Assembly: GCA_934717675.1 (NCBI GenBank)
Contig: CAKUYZ010000004.1
Span: 1-64,000, forward strand
Direction: 5' to 3'
DNA from: an uncultured Bacteroidales bacterium
GTDB taxonomy: Bacteria; Bacteroidota; Bacteroidia; Bacteroidales; Marinilabiliaceae
Length of the DNA: 64,000 bases
Shown: piece by piece, positions 1 through 8,481 of the stretch
Layout: each line of letters begins with the position of its first letter
How positions within the stretch are numbered: the stretch's first letter is position 1
Translations under genes and position numbers: made by a program
Notes under the pieces: generated by a model
Told to the model about the DNA's origin: nothing
Database searches by the model: none
The model's input: only the letters and a program-made list of their open reading frames with translations

Positions 1-408
1 TCCGCCGCCGAGTTCCTCAAGCTCATGAACGAGAAAAAGAAACTCGTGGAGATTGACTCCAAGCTCACCAACCGAGCCGTCAACGAAGGATTCTCGGGCG
101 GAGAGAAGAAAAAGAACGAGATATTCCAGATGGCCATGCTCGAGCCTTGCCTCCGCATCCTTGACGAGACCGACTCCGGCCTAGACATAGACGCCCTGCG
201 AATTGTGGCGCAAGGCGTGACCAAGCTCAAGACCGATAAAAACGCCACCATCGTCATCACGCACTACCAGAGGCTCTTGGACTATATCGTCCCAGACTAC
301 ATCCACATCCTCTATCACGGCCGCATCGTCATGACGGGAGACAAGAGCCTGGCCCTTGACCTTGAAAAGAGAGGCTACGACTGGATCAAGGAGCAGTTCC
401 CCGACTAG
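1..408 (+). CDS. sufC: SufC, Fe-S cluster assembly ATPase (3' part only)
   Basis: The reading frame is open from base 1, so the gene begins before the window; 135 residues of the usual roughly 250 are visible. They hold the ABC signature region FSGGEKKKNEIFQM, a Walker B/D-loop stretch LRILDETDSGLDIDAL and the switch histidine in VITHYQRLL, which is the SufC pattern. SufC is the cytoplasmic ATPase that, with SufB and SufD, forms the scaffold for Fe-S cluster assembly. sufD follows after 2 bases and sufS after that, so this is the downstream end of a suf operon; sufB is probably just outside the window. Family assignment is firm; the missing N-terminus (Walker A) cannot be checked. Confidence 0.96.
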   Translation, partial: SAAEFLKLMNEKKKLVEIDSKLTNRAVNEGFSGGEKKKNEIFQMAMLEPCLRILDETDSGLDIDALRIVAQGVTKLKTDKNATIVITHYQRLLDYIVPDYIHILYHGRIVMTGDKSLALDLEKRGYDWIKEQFPD

Positions 409-410
409 AT

Positions 411-1544
411 GTGGTTACGGAGACATTGCCTATGCAACCAAAAAACTATGTGGCCGACATTCTGGCCGCTACGCCACAAGGCGAATATTATCTCTATACC
501 GACATGGCCGAGGCCCTGCGAGGCGTGCGCGGCGCGGCCGAGGCGCAAGTCTCGGTCAGCGGCTGCGACGTCGTCAGGGGTGGGACTGCATCCGACCCCG
601 AGGCCCGCCTCGCCGCGCAAGAGGCCCTAGCCGCCTTAGCGGAGGGCAACCGAGAGTCGCAAGACTATCTTGACCTGTTGGCCAACGCCGCCACGCCAGT
701 CTTCTCCGAGGTCTCGCTGCCGGGCGGCGGCCGCGCCGACATCTCCGTCAGTGCCGCGGGCCAGGCCAGCGCGCTCTCCGTCCAGAGGCTCGTGATCAAC
801 GCACCCGCGGGCCGCGAGGCCAGTGCCGTGGTGAGCCTCACGGCCGCCAGCCCGCTCCTGCTCCAGCTCAAGGTCAATATGGCCGAGGGGGCGTCTCTCC
901 AACTCATAATATTGCAAGACTCTGACGCTCCCGCCACGCTGCTCACCCGCACCACCATCGACCTTATGGCAGGCTCAAAGGCCGACATCTACCTTGTCAA
1001 CATCGACCCCGCCCTCGCGCGCAACGAGGTGCGCTGTGGCATCCACGCCCCAGGGGCCGAGCTGCGCATGGGTGGCATCTACACCGTCGGCGCAGGCCAT
1101 AGGGTTGACAATGAGACTCTTGTGGAACATCTGTCCGGCCATTCGTCCAGTGAGCAGCTCTTCAAGGGCATAGCCCACGAGGGAGGTGTCATGGCCTTCG
1201 GCGGCCTCATCCTCGTCAAGCCCGACGCGCAAAAGACGCAAGCCTCGCAAACCAACCGCCACATGCTGACCTCCATCGGGGCGCGAGCCTACGCCAAGCC
1301 CCAGTTGGAAATCTATGCCGACGATGTCAAATGCTCCCATGGAGCCACCACGGGTCAGATCGACCCCGCGCAACTCTTCTACATGCAGCAGCGCGGCATA
1401 GATGAGGCCACGGCCCGCAGGCTCCTCTCCGCGGCTTTTGTGGGCGAGGTGGTGAGCCGCGTCCCGTTGGCCGACATCCGCTCCCGCCTCACCTCGCGCC
1501 TCACGGGAGAGGCCGACATCGAGGCACTTGAGGCCGGAGCGTAA
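411..1544 (+). CDS. sufD: SufD, Fe-S cluster assembly scaffold protein
   Basis: A 377-residue protein directly after sufC. The middle and C-terminal part have the SufB/SufD beta-helix character, with the conserved late stretch around EIYADDVKCSHGATTGQID followed by LFYMQQRGI, typical of SufD. It pairs with SufB and SufC to hold nascent clusters in the cytoplasm. The start is uncertain: a GTG at 411 gives MVTETLP..., while an ATG at 432 gives MQPKNYVADIL and a 370-residue protein; the ATG is just as plausible because Bacteroidetes rarely show a clear ribosome-binding site. The gene is co-transcribed with sufC and sufS. Confidence 0.95.
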   Translation: MVTETLPMQPKNYVADILAATPQGEYYLYTDMAEALRGVRGAAEAQVSVSGCDVVRGGTASDPEARLAAQEALAALAEGNRESQDYLDLLANAATPVFSEVSLPGGGRADISVSAAGQASALSVQRLVINAPAGREASAVVSLTAASPLLLQLKVNMAEGASLQLIILQDSDAPATLLTRTTIDLMAGSKADIYLVNIDPALARNEVRCGIHAPGAELRMGGIYTVGAGHRVDNETLVEHLSGHSSSEQLFKGIAHEGGVMAFGGLILVKPDAQKTQASQTNRHMLTSIGARAYAKPQLEIYADDVKCSHGATTGQIDPAQLFYMQQRGIDEATARRLLSAAFVGEVVSRVPLADIRSRLTSRLTGEADIEALEAGA

Positions 1545-1581
1545 CGCGGGTCTCAACACCATCTTTGCACTCAACAAACGT

Positions 1582-2802
1582 ATGGCATACGAAATAGAAA
1601 AAATAAGGACGCAGTTTCCCATACTGGATGAAAAGGTATATGGGAAGCCGCTCGTCTACCTAGACAATGGGGCGACGGCGCAAAAGCCGCAGTGCGTCTT
1701 GGATGCCTACGACAACGTCTACCGCCGCGTCAATGCCAACATCCACCGCGGTGTCCATCACCTCAGCAACGTCTGCACGGAGCTTTATGAAAACGCCCGC
1801 CAGACCGTGGCCCGCCACATCGGGGCTGCCGATGCTGGCGAGGTCGTCTTCACCCGAAACACCACCGAGGCCATCAACCTTGTGGCCTACGCCTTTGGAG
1901 ACAAGTTCGTGGCAGAGGGCGATGAGGTCGTCGTCACCGTCATGGAGCATCACTCCGACATTGTGCCGTGGCAGCTCCTCTGCGCGCGCCGAGGGGCCAC
2001 GCTCCGCGTGGTGGACATTGACGATGATGGCAACCTTAGGCTCGACCAGCTGGCCCAACTGCTCTGCGCCCGCACGCGGCTTGTTTGCGTGGCTCACGTC
2101 TCTAACGTCATGGGCACGGTCAACAACGTCCGCAAGGTGGCCGACATGGCTCACGCCGTTGGCGCGGCCGTTTTGGTAGACGGTGCGCAGAGCGTGCCTC
2201 ATATGAGGGTCAATGTGGCCGAGATGGGCTGCGACTTCTTGGCTTTCTCTGGCCACAAGGTCTACGCTCCGCTCGGCTCGGGCGCGCTCTATGGCCGCAA
2301 GGAATGGCTTGAGCGGATGAACCCTTGGATGGGCGGCGGCGAGATGATTGACAAAGTCTCATTCTCCGGCACCACATATGCCGAGCCGCCGCTCAAGTTC
2401 GAGGCCGGCACGCCGGACTATGCGGCGGCCGTAGGCTTGGCCGCGGCCATTGATTTTGTAGACTCCATAGGCATGGACAGCGTCGACGCCCACGAGCGAG
2501 CCTTGGTCAAGAAGACGCTTGATGGCCTTGAGGCCATAGGCGGCATTCGCGTCATTGGCCATGCCGCCGACCATAGCGGGGCCGTGTCATTCCTCATTGG
2601 TAACATCCACCCCTACGACGCTGGCATGATACTGGACAAGATGGGCATTGCCGTGCGAACGGGCCATCATTGCGCCCAGCCGCTTATGGAACGCTTCGGC
2701 ATAAGCGGAACAGTCCGCGCCTCTTTCGGAGTGTACACCACAGAGGCCGAGATAGACGCGCTGCTCAATGGCGTGGAGAAGGTGAAGGCCATGTTCGCCT
2801 GA
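1582..2802 (+). CDS. sufS: SufS, cysteine desulfurase (class V aminotransferase fold)
   Basis: A 406-residue PLP enzyme that removes sulfur from cysteine to supply the Suf system. The PLP lysine lies in FSGHKVYAPLGSG (about K226), and the catalytic cysteine in RTGHHCAQPLMERF (about C364), with the following RASFGVYTTEAEID typical of SufS. The ATG at 1582 (MAYEIEKIRTQFPILDE) was chosen because homologues begin there; the open frame runs upstream to a TTG at 1528 that would overlap sufD. It is the last gene of the suf run, and a strong hairpin terminator follows 35 bases after its stop. No SufE or SufU partner is seen in the window. Confidence 0.96.
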   Translation: MAYEIEKIRTQFPILDEKVYGKPLVYLDNGATAQKPQCVLDAYDNVYRRVNANIHRGVHHLSNVCTELYENARQTVARHIGAADAGEVVFTRNTTEAINLVAYAFGDKFVAEGDEVVVTVMEHHSDIVPWQLLCARRGATLRVVDIDDDGNLRLDQLAQLLCARTRLVCVAHVSNVMGTVNNVRKVADMAHAVGAAVLVDGAQSVPHMRVNVAEMGCDFLAFSGHKVYAPLGSGALYGRKEWLERMNPWMGGGEMIDKVSFSGTTYAEPPLKFEAGTPDYAAAVGLAAAIDFVDSIGMDSVDAHERALVKKTLDGLEAIGGIRVIGHAADHSGAVSFLIGNIHPYDAGMILDKMGIAVRTGHHCAQPLMERFGISGTVRASFGVYTTEAEIDALLNGVEKVKAMFA

Positions 2803-2837
2803 TGCCGTCCGCGCACCTTTGACGCCAAATACCGCAC

Positions 2838-2880
2838 AACCCCCGCGAGAATGTCTTTTCCTCGCGGGGGTTCTGTTTTG
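2838..2880 (+). terminator. Rho-independent terminator of the suf operon
   Basis: Perfect 12-bp stem (AACCCCCGCGAG paired with CTCGCGGGGGTT) around an 11-base loop, followed by TCTGTTTTG. It lies just after the sufS stop. Confidence 0.9.
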
Positions 2881-2938
2881 TCTCTCCGCCAGTCTCTCCA
2901 CTTTGGCTAAATTCACGTCAAGAAATCAAGGAATAAGA

Positions 2939-3841
2939 ATGATAGAGATCCTCCATTATGTCGTGCCGCCCGTTGTGGGTGGCGTCATTGGCTATTTCAC
3001 AAACGATTTGGCCATCAAGATGCTCTTCCGCCCCCGCAAGCCTCTTTTCCTCTTCGGCAGGCAACTGCCCATGACGCCTGGCATGATTCCCAAAAACAAG
3101 TCGCGCCTGGCCGCGGGCATCGCGGCCATGGTCAGCCGCAAACTTATGAGTGCCGAGGTCTTGTCCGGCGCGCTTCTCTCCGACTCCATGATGGAGCGCG
3201 TGCGCCAGAAGGTGCATGGTGTCATCGCCTCATACCAGGCCGACGACCGCTCGCTGCGCGAAGCGTTGGCCTCGCTCCTGGGGGCGGAGGCGGTGAGGCA
3301 GGCCGAGAGCGCGGCCTTGGATGCCATAGACGCCAAGGTGGCCGAGAAAATGACAGACCCCGCCCTGGCAGGCACCATCTCGCAAAAGATAATGGAGGCC
3401 GTGGCCGAGCGTCTCAGCTCCAATCCGTTGCTCTCGCTCGGGGCGAGCCTTTTCAGCGGGGCCATTGAGTCCATGGTGTCGGAGATGGTCTCCAAGATGT
3501 TGCGCGAAAAGGGCGTGGCAATGGTGTCGCAAATGATTCATGCGGAGGAGGAGAAGCTCCTGTCTCGTCCTGTGTCGCAACTTCTCAAGGGTAGGGAGCC
3601 GCTACTCGGCCGTTTGGAAGACGGTGCCGTGGAAGCGTATAGGAGAGTCGTCACCCAAAAGTTGCCTGAGCTTTTGGAGACCATTGACGTCTCCAAAATA
3701 GTGGAACAGCGCATCATGGGCATGGACACTATGGAGATGGAGCGCATGATTCTAGACATATGCGAGCGCGAGCTTAGGGCCGTTGTCTGGATCGGCGCGC
3801 TGCTCGGCGCGGTCATTGGAGTCGTCAACATTTTCTTCTGA
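2939..3841 (+). CDS. DUF445 family membrane-anchored protein
   Basis: A 300-residue protein of the DUF445/YheB type. The N-terminus MIEILHYVVPPVVGGVIGY followed by FTNDLAIKMLFRP is the family hallmark: a membrane helix then the conserved N-D-A-K-M-L-F-R-P block. A long, charged helical middle is followed by a second hydrophobic helix at the extreme C-terminus (IGALLGAVIGVVNIFF), so both ends are probably in the membrane. The function of the family is not established. The ATG at 2939 was preferred because the upstream in-frame extension to 2819 covers the suf terminator. It is a single-gene unit between the suf operon and the mannan locus. Confidence 0.85.
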   Translation: MIEILHYVVPPVVGGVIGYFTNDLAIKMLFRPRKPLFLFGRQLPMTPGMIPKNKSRLAAGIAAMVSRKLMSAEVLSGALLSDSMMERVRQKVHGVIASYQADDRSLREALASLLGAEAVRQAESAALDAIDAKVAEKMTDPALAGTISQKIMEAVAERLSSNPLLSLGASLFSGAIESMVSEMVSKMLREKGVAMVSQMIHAEEEKLLSRPVSQLLKGREPLLGRLEDGAVEAYRRVVTQKLPELLETIDVSKIVEQRIMGMDTMEMERMILDICERELRAVVWIGALLGAVIGVVNIFF

Positions 3842-4155
3842 ACCCTCGTTTCCACTTTTTCTCATTCAATTGCGAACAGTCCGAACTTATTGGTTGTACT
3901 TTCCGCTCTTTTTTGCGTGAAATCTTATCATGCGAGAGGGGAGAAGAGTGCATCCGCGGGTTCGTCAATCTCACCTTTGCTCTGCCGCAACACTTTACGG
4001 CATATTGGTTTATGTCCTAAAGCGAACGGGATGGCGGCGTGTCTTCCTTTGGCAAATATGTTGCCGCGGGAGGTGTCTTTGTGCCAAAGGAAACAGCGTA
4101 TTACCCTCTTTTTTGTTAATTTTATGCCGCAAATTACCATTGAATCCGATTGTTG
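3842..4155. other. Intergenic region upstream of the GPH-GH94 operon
   Basis: 314 bases without a convincing gene. The short ORFs here have no recognisable content. The only notable structure is the 11-bp inverted repeat at 4044-4092. No perfect TAnnTTTG element is seen, although TGTCTTTG at 4074-4081 is one base off. Confidence 0.5.
4044..4092. promoter_or_regulatory. 11-bp inverted repeat upstream of the transporter gene
   Basis: TTCCTTTGGCA at 4044-4054 is exactly complementary to TGCCAAAGGAA at 4082-4092, with a 27-base spacer. No U-tract follows, so it is not a terminator. It could be an operator-like dyad or a leader hairpin, 64 bases before the start codon. Confidence 0.45.
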
Positions 4156-5757
4156 ATGGAGCAGAACACGAAGCTGTCAGTAGGCGAGAAAATGGCCTAC
4201 GCCCTGGGTGATGCCTCGGCCAACATTGCGTGGCGCGGCGTCTCCACCTTCCTGTTGATTTTCTATACCGATGTGTTTGGCCTCGCGCCGGCCATTGCGG
4301 GTCTCGTGCTGCTCGTCGGTCGTTTCACCGATGGCATTTCAGACATCCTTATGGGCGTGGTTGGTGACCGCACGCACAGTAAGTATGGCCACTTCCGCCC
4401 CTGGGTGCTTTGGACCGCCATCCCCCTCGGCGTGACCCTCTCGCTCATCTTCACCGCGCCCGACTGGGGCTACGACATGAAGGTGGCCTACGCCTTCATC
4501 ACCTACGTCATCTTCATGGTCATCTATACGGCCAACAATGTGCCCTACGGCTCGCTCATGGCCGTCATGACGCCGGATGACAAGGAGCGCACCTCTCTGA
4601 GCTCATATCGCATGGTGGGCGCATTTGCGGGCGGAATGCTCGTTCAAGGCGCGCTGCTGTTCCTTGTGGCGTATTTTGGCAACATCAACCCATCTGTGAC
4701 GGTGGACAAGTTGGCCGACGCGCAATATGCCGTAGCGTTCTCTTCCAAGGGCGATTTCCAGAAGGTCAAGTTCTCCACCGCCGATGGCATAGCCCAAGTG
4801 GAGTGGGCCGACTCTCTCGGAGTTGACGGGGCCACCCTCACCACGGCCAAGAACCTGTCTGTCAAGGCCGGGGAGGAGTATCGCTTTGTCGTCACTGGCC
4901 AAGAGGAGCTTTCGGCCGAAGACATCACCATCATCGATCAGAGCCGAGGATATAGCCACTCCATATATCTTATGTCCGCCATCTTGGTCGTGGCTCTGCT
5001 CGTCACGTTCCGCTTCACCCGCGAACGCGTGGCTCCGCCTGCCGACCAGAAGACCGACCTCAAGGCCGACCTCAAGGATCTCATTCACAACAAGCCCTGG
5101 GTCGTGCTGCTCTTCGTTGGCCTGCTCTTCAACGTATACAACAACATTAAGCAGGGCATCACGGTCATGTATTTCTCGCACTATGTGCATGACCAGTTCT
5201 TGGCCGCCACCTATATGGTCTGCCTCATGGTGGCCTCCATTGGCGGCGCCATGCTCACCACGCCCCTTGGCGTCAAGATGGGCAAGAAGAACCTCTTCAT
5301 CATGGCTCTCGTGGCCACGGGTGTCATCAACGCCCTCATAGGCCTCTGCGGGCCGCAAGACGTGTCGGCCATCTTCGCCATTGGCATTGCCAGCGAGGTC
5401 TTCGCCGCCTTCCTGCCCACGCTCTTCTTCGCCATGCTCGGCGATGCCGCCGACTATTCTGAGTTCGTCAACGGTCGGCGCGCCACGGGTCTTGTCTACG
5501 CCGCGGGTTCCTTCGCCACCAAGTTCGGTGGCGGCATCGCGGGTGCGGTCATTGGCCTCATCCTTGGCTACTTTGGCTACGTGGGCACCGACCCCGCCAC
5601 CTATGTGGCGGCGCAGCCCGGCATGGTCATGCTCATGAGCTGGGTGCCCACCATCATCGTGGTCATCGGCGCAGCCGTTATGCTCCTCTATCCGCTCAAC
5701 CAGCGTAAGCAGGACGAGATTACGCAGGAGCTGGAGCGCCGGCGCTCGCAAAAATAA
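4156..5757 (+). CDS. GPH-family sugar:cation symporter with a periplasmic insert
   Basis: A 533-residue inner-membrane transporter of the glycoside-pentoside-hexuronide (MelB-like, MFS) family, with about 12 hydrophobic segments and the motif DRTHSKYGHFRPW after helix 2. It is some 70 residues longer than the related transporter at 34562 because of a hydrophilic stretch of about 85-90 residues between predicted helices 5 and 6 (roughly residues 175-270, NINPSVTVDKL to DQSRGYSHS), a loop expected to face the periplasm. The ATG at 4156 (MEQNTKLSVGEKMAY) follows two in-frame TTGs. The GH94 gene starts 53 bases downstream, so the pair probably forms an operon importing beta-linked disaccharides such as cellobiose or mannobiose; substrate is inferred from context. 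Confidence 0.87.
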   Translation: MEQNTKLSVGEKMAYALGDASANIAWRGVSTFLLIFYTDVFGLAPAIAGLVLLVGRFTDGISDILMGVVGDRTHSKYGHFRPWVLWTAIPLGVTLSLIFTAPDWGYDMKVAYAFITYVIFMVIYTANNVPYGSLMAVMTPDDKERTSLSSYRMVGAFAGGMLVQGALLFLVAYFGNINPSVTVDKLADAQYAVAFSSKGDFQKVKFSTADGIAQVEWADSLGVDGATLTTAKNLSVKAGEEYRFVVTGQEELSAEDITIIDQSRGYSHSIYLMSAILVVALLVTFRFTRERVAPPADQKTDLKADLKDLIHNKPWVVLLFVGLLFNVYNNIKQGITVMYFSHYVHDQFLAATYMVCLMVASIGGAMLTTPLGVKMGKKNLFIMALVATGVINALIGLCGPQDVSAIFAIGIASEVFAAFLPTLFFAMLGDAADYSEFVNGRRATGLVYAAGSFATKFGGGIAGAVIGLILGYFGYVGTDPATYVAAQPGMVMLMSWVPTIIVVIGAAVMLLYPLNQRKQDEITQELERRRSQK

Positions 5758-5810
5758 CGGCCTTGAGCCGCCGACACACTGAAACAGAAACAACTTAGAA
5801 ACAGATATAT

Positions 5811-8285
5811 ATGAAAACCTTTGGTCATTTTGACGACGCCAACAGAGAGTACGTCATCACCGACCCCAAGACCCCTTGGCCTTGGATAAATTATCTGGGC
5901 AACGAGGACTTCTTCTCGCTCATATCCAACACAGCCGGCGGCTACTCCTTCTTCAAGGACGCCAAGTTCCGCCGCATCACCCGATACCGTTACAACGGCG
6001 TCCCGATGGACAACGGCGGCCGCTACTTCTACATCAATGACAACGGCACCGTCTGGAGCCCGGGCTGGAAGCCATGCAAGACCCCGCTGGATAGCTACGA
6101 GTGCCGTCACGGCATGGGCTACACCCGCATCACTGGCAGCAAGGACGGCATCGAGACTAGCGTCCTTTTCTTCGTGCCTCTCAAGACCCTTGCCGAGGTG
6201 CAGAAGCTCACGCTCACAAACAAGTCTGACAAGGCGCGCAAGCTCAAGCTCTTCTCTTTTGAGGAGTGGTGTCTTTGGAACGCCGCCACCGACATGGAGA
6301 ACTTCCAGCGCAACTTCTCCACTGGCGAGGTTGAGATTGACGGCTCCGTCATATACCACAAGACCGAGTATAAGGAGCGTCGCAATCACTATGCTTTCTA
6401 CAGCGTCAACACCCCCATCAACGGTTTCGATACCGACCGCGAGACTTTCGTTGGCCTGTATAATGAGTTCGCCTTGCCGCAAAACGTGGAGGCCGGCAAG
6501 CCTTCCAACAGCGTGGCTCACGGTTGGAGCCCCATCGCCAGCCACTATATCGAGGTTGAGCTGAAGCCGGGCGAGAGCCGCGATTTCATCTTCCTCCTCG
6601 GCTATGTGGAGAACGAGCAGGACAAGAAATATGACCCGACGGGTCAGAGGCCAGGCCTTCTCACAAGCCTTGGCAAACTTGACCGCACCATCGTCAACAA
6701 AGACAAGGCCAAGGCCATCATGGCGGCTTTTGACACCACCGAGAAGGTGGACAAAGCTTTCGCGCAGCTCCGCGACTACTGGGACGACCTCCTCGACCGC
6801 TTCACCGTCAAGAGCGGCGATGAGAAGCTGGATCGAATGGTCAACATCTGGAACCAGTACCAGTGCATGGTCACGTTCAACTTCTCGCGTTCGGCCTCTT
6901 TCTTCGAGAGCGGCATTGGCCGCGGCATGGGATTCCGCGACTCCAATCAGGATCTCGTCGGCTTCGTACACCAGATTCCTTCCCGCGCGCGTCAGCGCAT
7001 CATAGACATAGCCTCTACGCAGTTCCCCGACGGCGGCTGCTACCATCAGTATCAGCCCCTCACCAAGCGCGGCAATAACGACATTGGCGGCGGTTTCAAT
7101 GACGACCCCATGTGGCTCATCTTCGGCACCGTGGCCTATATCAAGGAGACGGGAGACTTCTCCATCCTCGACGAGCCCGTGCCGTTTGACAATGTGCCGG
7201 GCAGCGAGGTGAGCCTCTATCAGCACCTTGTGGTCTCTTTTGACCACGTGGTCAAGAACCTCGGTCCCCACAAGCTCCCGCTTATCGGCAGGGCCGACTG
7301 GAACGACTGCCTCAACCTCAACTGCTTCTCTTGGGATCCTAACGAGAGCTTCCAGACAACTGAGAATAAGACGGAGGGCAGCAAGGCCGAGAGCCTTATG
7401 ATTGCCGGCCTCTTCGTTGTCTGCGGCCGCGACTTCGTTGAGCTCTGCCAGCAGATTGGCAAGAAAGACGAGGCCGCCCGCGCCCAAAAGGCCATTGACG
7501 ATATGGTGGCCGCCGTCAAGAAAGACGGTTGGGATGGCGAGTGGTATCTGCGCGCCTATGACTTCTTCGGCAACAAGATTGGCTCCAAGGAGAACGAGGA
7601 GGGCAAGATCTTCATCGAGAGCCAAGGCTGGTGTACCATGGCCGGCATTGGCAAGGAAGAGGGGATGGTGGACAAGGCTCTCGACTCTGTCAAGAAATAT
7701 ATGGATTGCGAGCACGGCATAGTCCTCAACTGGCCCGCTTTCACCACCTATCATGTCGAGATGGGCGAGATCTCGTCCTATCCTGCTGGCTATAAGGAGA
7801 ATGCAGGCATCTTCTGCCACAACAATCCTTGGGTCATCATTGGTGAGACCGTTGTGGGTCGTGGCAACGACGCTTGGGAGCATTATCGCAAGATATGCCC
7901 GGCCTACATCTCCGACCAGACCCTCCACAAGGTGGAGCCTTACGTCTACAGCCAGATGGTTGCCGGCAAAGACGCTGCCAAGCCTGGCGAGGGCAAGAAC
8001 TCATGGCTCACAGGCACGGCGGCCTGGAACTGGTACACCATCACCCAGTTCATCTTGGGCGTTAAGCCTACCTACGATGGCCTGCTCATCGACCCATGCA
8101 TCCCCAGCAACATGAAGGGCTACTCCATCACGCGTAAGCTGCGCGGTGCGGAATATGACATCACCGTCCGCAACGAGAGCGGTGCGCAGAAGGGCGTCAA
8201 GTCCATCATGGTGGACGGTAAGCCCATCTCAGGCAACGTCATCAAACATAGCGCCGGCAAGCACACCGTTGAGGTTGTGATGTAA
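5811..8285 (+). CDS. GH94 glycoside phosphorylase, cellobiose phosphorylase type
   Basis: An 824-residue protein colinear with cellobiose phosphorylases, which are about this length. The start (MKTFGHFDDANREYVITDP) and the following PWPWINYLGNEDFFSL and GGYSFFKDAKFRRITRYRY are characteristic of the enzyme. Sugar-binding residues are expected in GFRDSNQD (residues 374-381) and the general acid aspartate in RADWNDCLNLNCFS (about D499). There is no signal peptide, so it acts in the cytoplasm, splitting cellobiose with phosphate to glucose-1-phosphate and glucose. In this locus the likely source of cellobiose is 2-epimerisation of glucosyl-mannose from glucomannan (inference). It follows a GPH transporter and is closed by a terminator. 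Confidence 0.92.
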   Translation: MKTFGHFDDANREYVITDPKTPWPWINYLGNEDFFSLISNTAGGYSFFKDAKFRRITRYRYNGVPMDNGGRYFYINDNGTVWSPGWKPCKTPLDSYECRHGMGYTRITGSKDGIETSVLFFVPLKTLAEVQKLTLTNKSDKARKLKLFSFEEWCLWNAATDMENFQRNFSTGEVEIDGSVIYHKTEYKERRNHYAFYSVNTPINGFDTDRETFVGLYNEFALPQNVEAGKPSNSVAHGWSPIASHYIEVELKPGESRDFIFLLGYVENEQDKKYDPTGQRPGLLTSLGKLDRTIVNKDKAKAIMAAFDTTEKVDKAFAQLRDYWDDLLDRFTVKSGDEKLDRMVNIWNQYQCMVTFNFSRSASFFESGIGRGMGFRDSNQDLVGFVHQIPSRARQRIIDIASTQFPDGGCYHQYQPLTKRGNNDIGGGFNDDPMWLIFGTVAYIKETGDFSILDEPVPFDNVPGSEVSLYQHLVVSFDHVVKNLGPHKLPLIGRADWNDCLNLNCFSWDPNESFQTTENKTEGSKAESLMIAGLFVVCGRDFVELCQQIGKKDEAARAQKAIDDMVAAVKKDGWDGEWYLRAYDFFGNKIGSKENEEGKIFIESQGWCTMAGIGKEEGMVDKALDSVKKYMDCEHGIVLNWPAFTTYHVEMGEISSYPAGYKENAGIFCHNNPWVIIGETVVGRGNDAWEHYRKICPAYISDQTLHKVEPYVYSQMVAGKDAAKPGEGKNSWLTGTAAWNWYTITQFILGVKPTYDGLLIDPCIPSNMKGYSITRKLRGAEYDITVRNESGAQKGVKSIMVDGKPISGNVIKHSAGKHTVEVVM

Positions 8286-8313
8286 CCGTTTGCGTTTTCC
8301 TGAACTTTTATGG

Positions 8314-8350
8314 GAGGCGGTGGCCGTAAGGCTGCCGCCTCTTTACGTTT
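8314..8350 (+). terminator. Terminator of the GPH-GH94 operon
   Basis: 12-bp stem with two G-U pairs (GAGGCGGTGGCC / GGCTGCCGCCTC), a GTAA loop and then TTTACGTTT, 29 bases after the GH94 stop. Confidence 0.82.
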
Positions 8351-8414
8351 GGCATTCTGGGGTCTCATACATCTCCACTATGTAGAGACGGGTCGTGACC
8401 CGTCTCCCCCCTGG

Positions 8415-8456
8415 CTTAAAAACGAAAGCCGTGCCACCACTCGGGGTGACACGGCT
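8415..8456 (-). terminator. Terminator of the AraC-GH2 operon
   Basis: Read on the minus strand, AGCCGTGTCACC and GGTGGCACGGCT form a 12-bp stem followed by TTCGTTTTTAAG. It sits just beyond the GH2 stop codon at 8482. A similar hairpin ends the gene at 24338. Confidence 0.85.
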
Positions 8457-8481
8457 CCGTCCGTCGCGGAAAAGCTATGGA

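Noticed and set aside
3890..4211. Short plus-strand ORFs upstream of the GPH transporter
   Set aside because: They cross the inverted repeat and the transporter start and look like chance frames.
4603..5793. 396-codon minus-strand open frame
   Set aside because: Antisense to the GPH transporter; histidine-rich low-complexity translation, as expected of a shadow.
5688..7928. 746-codon open frame on the minus strand
   Set aside because: It lies opposite the clear GH94 gene; its length is an effect of high GC and codon bias, and the translation has no family features.
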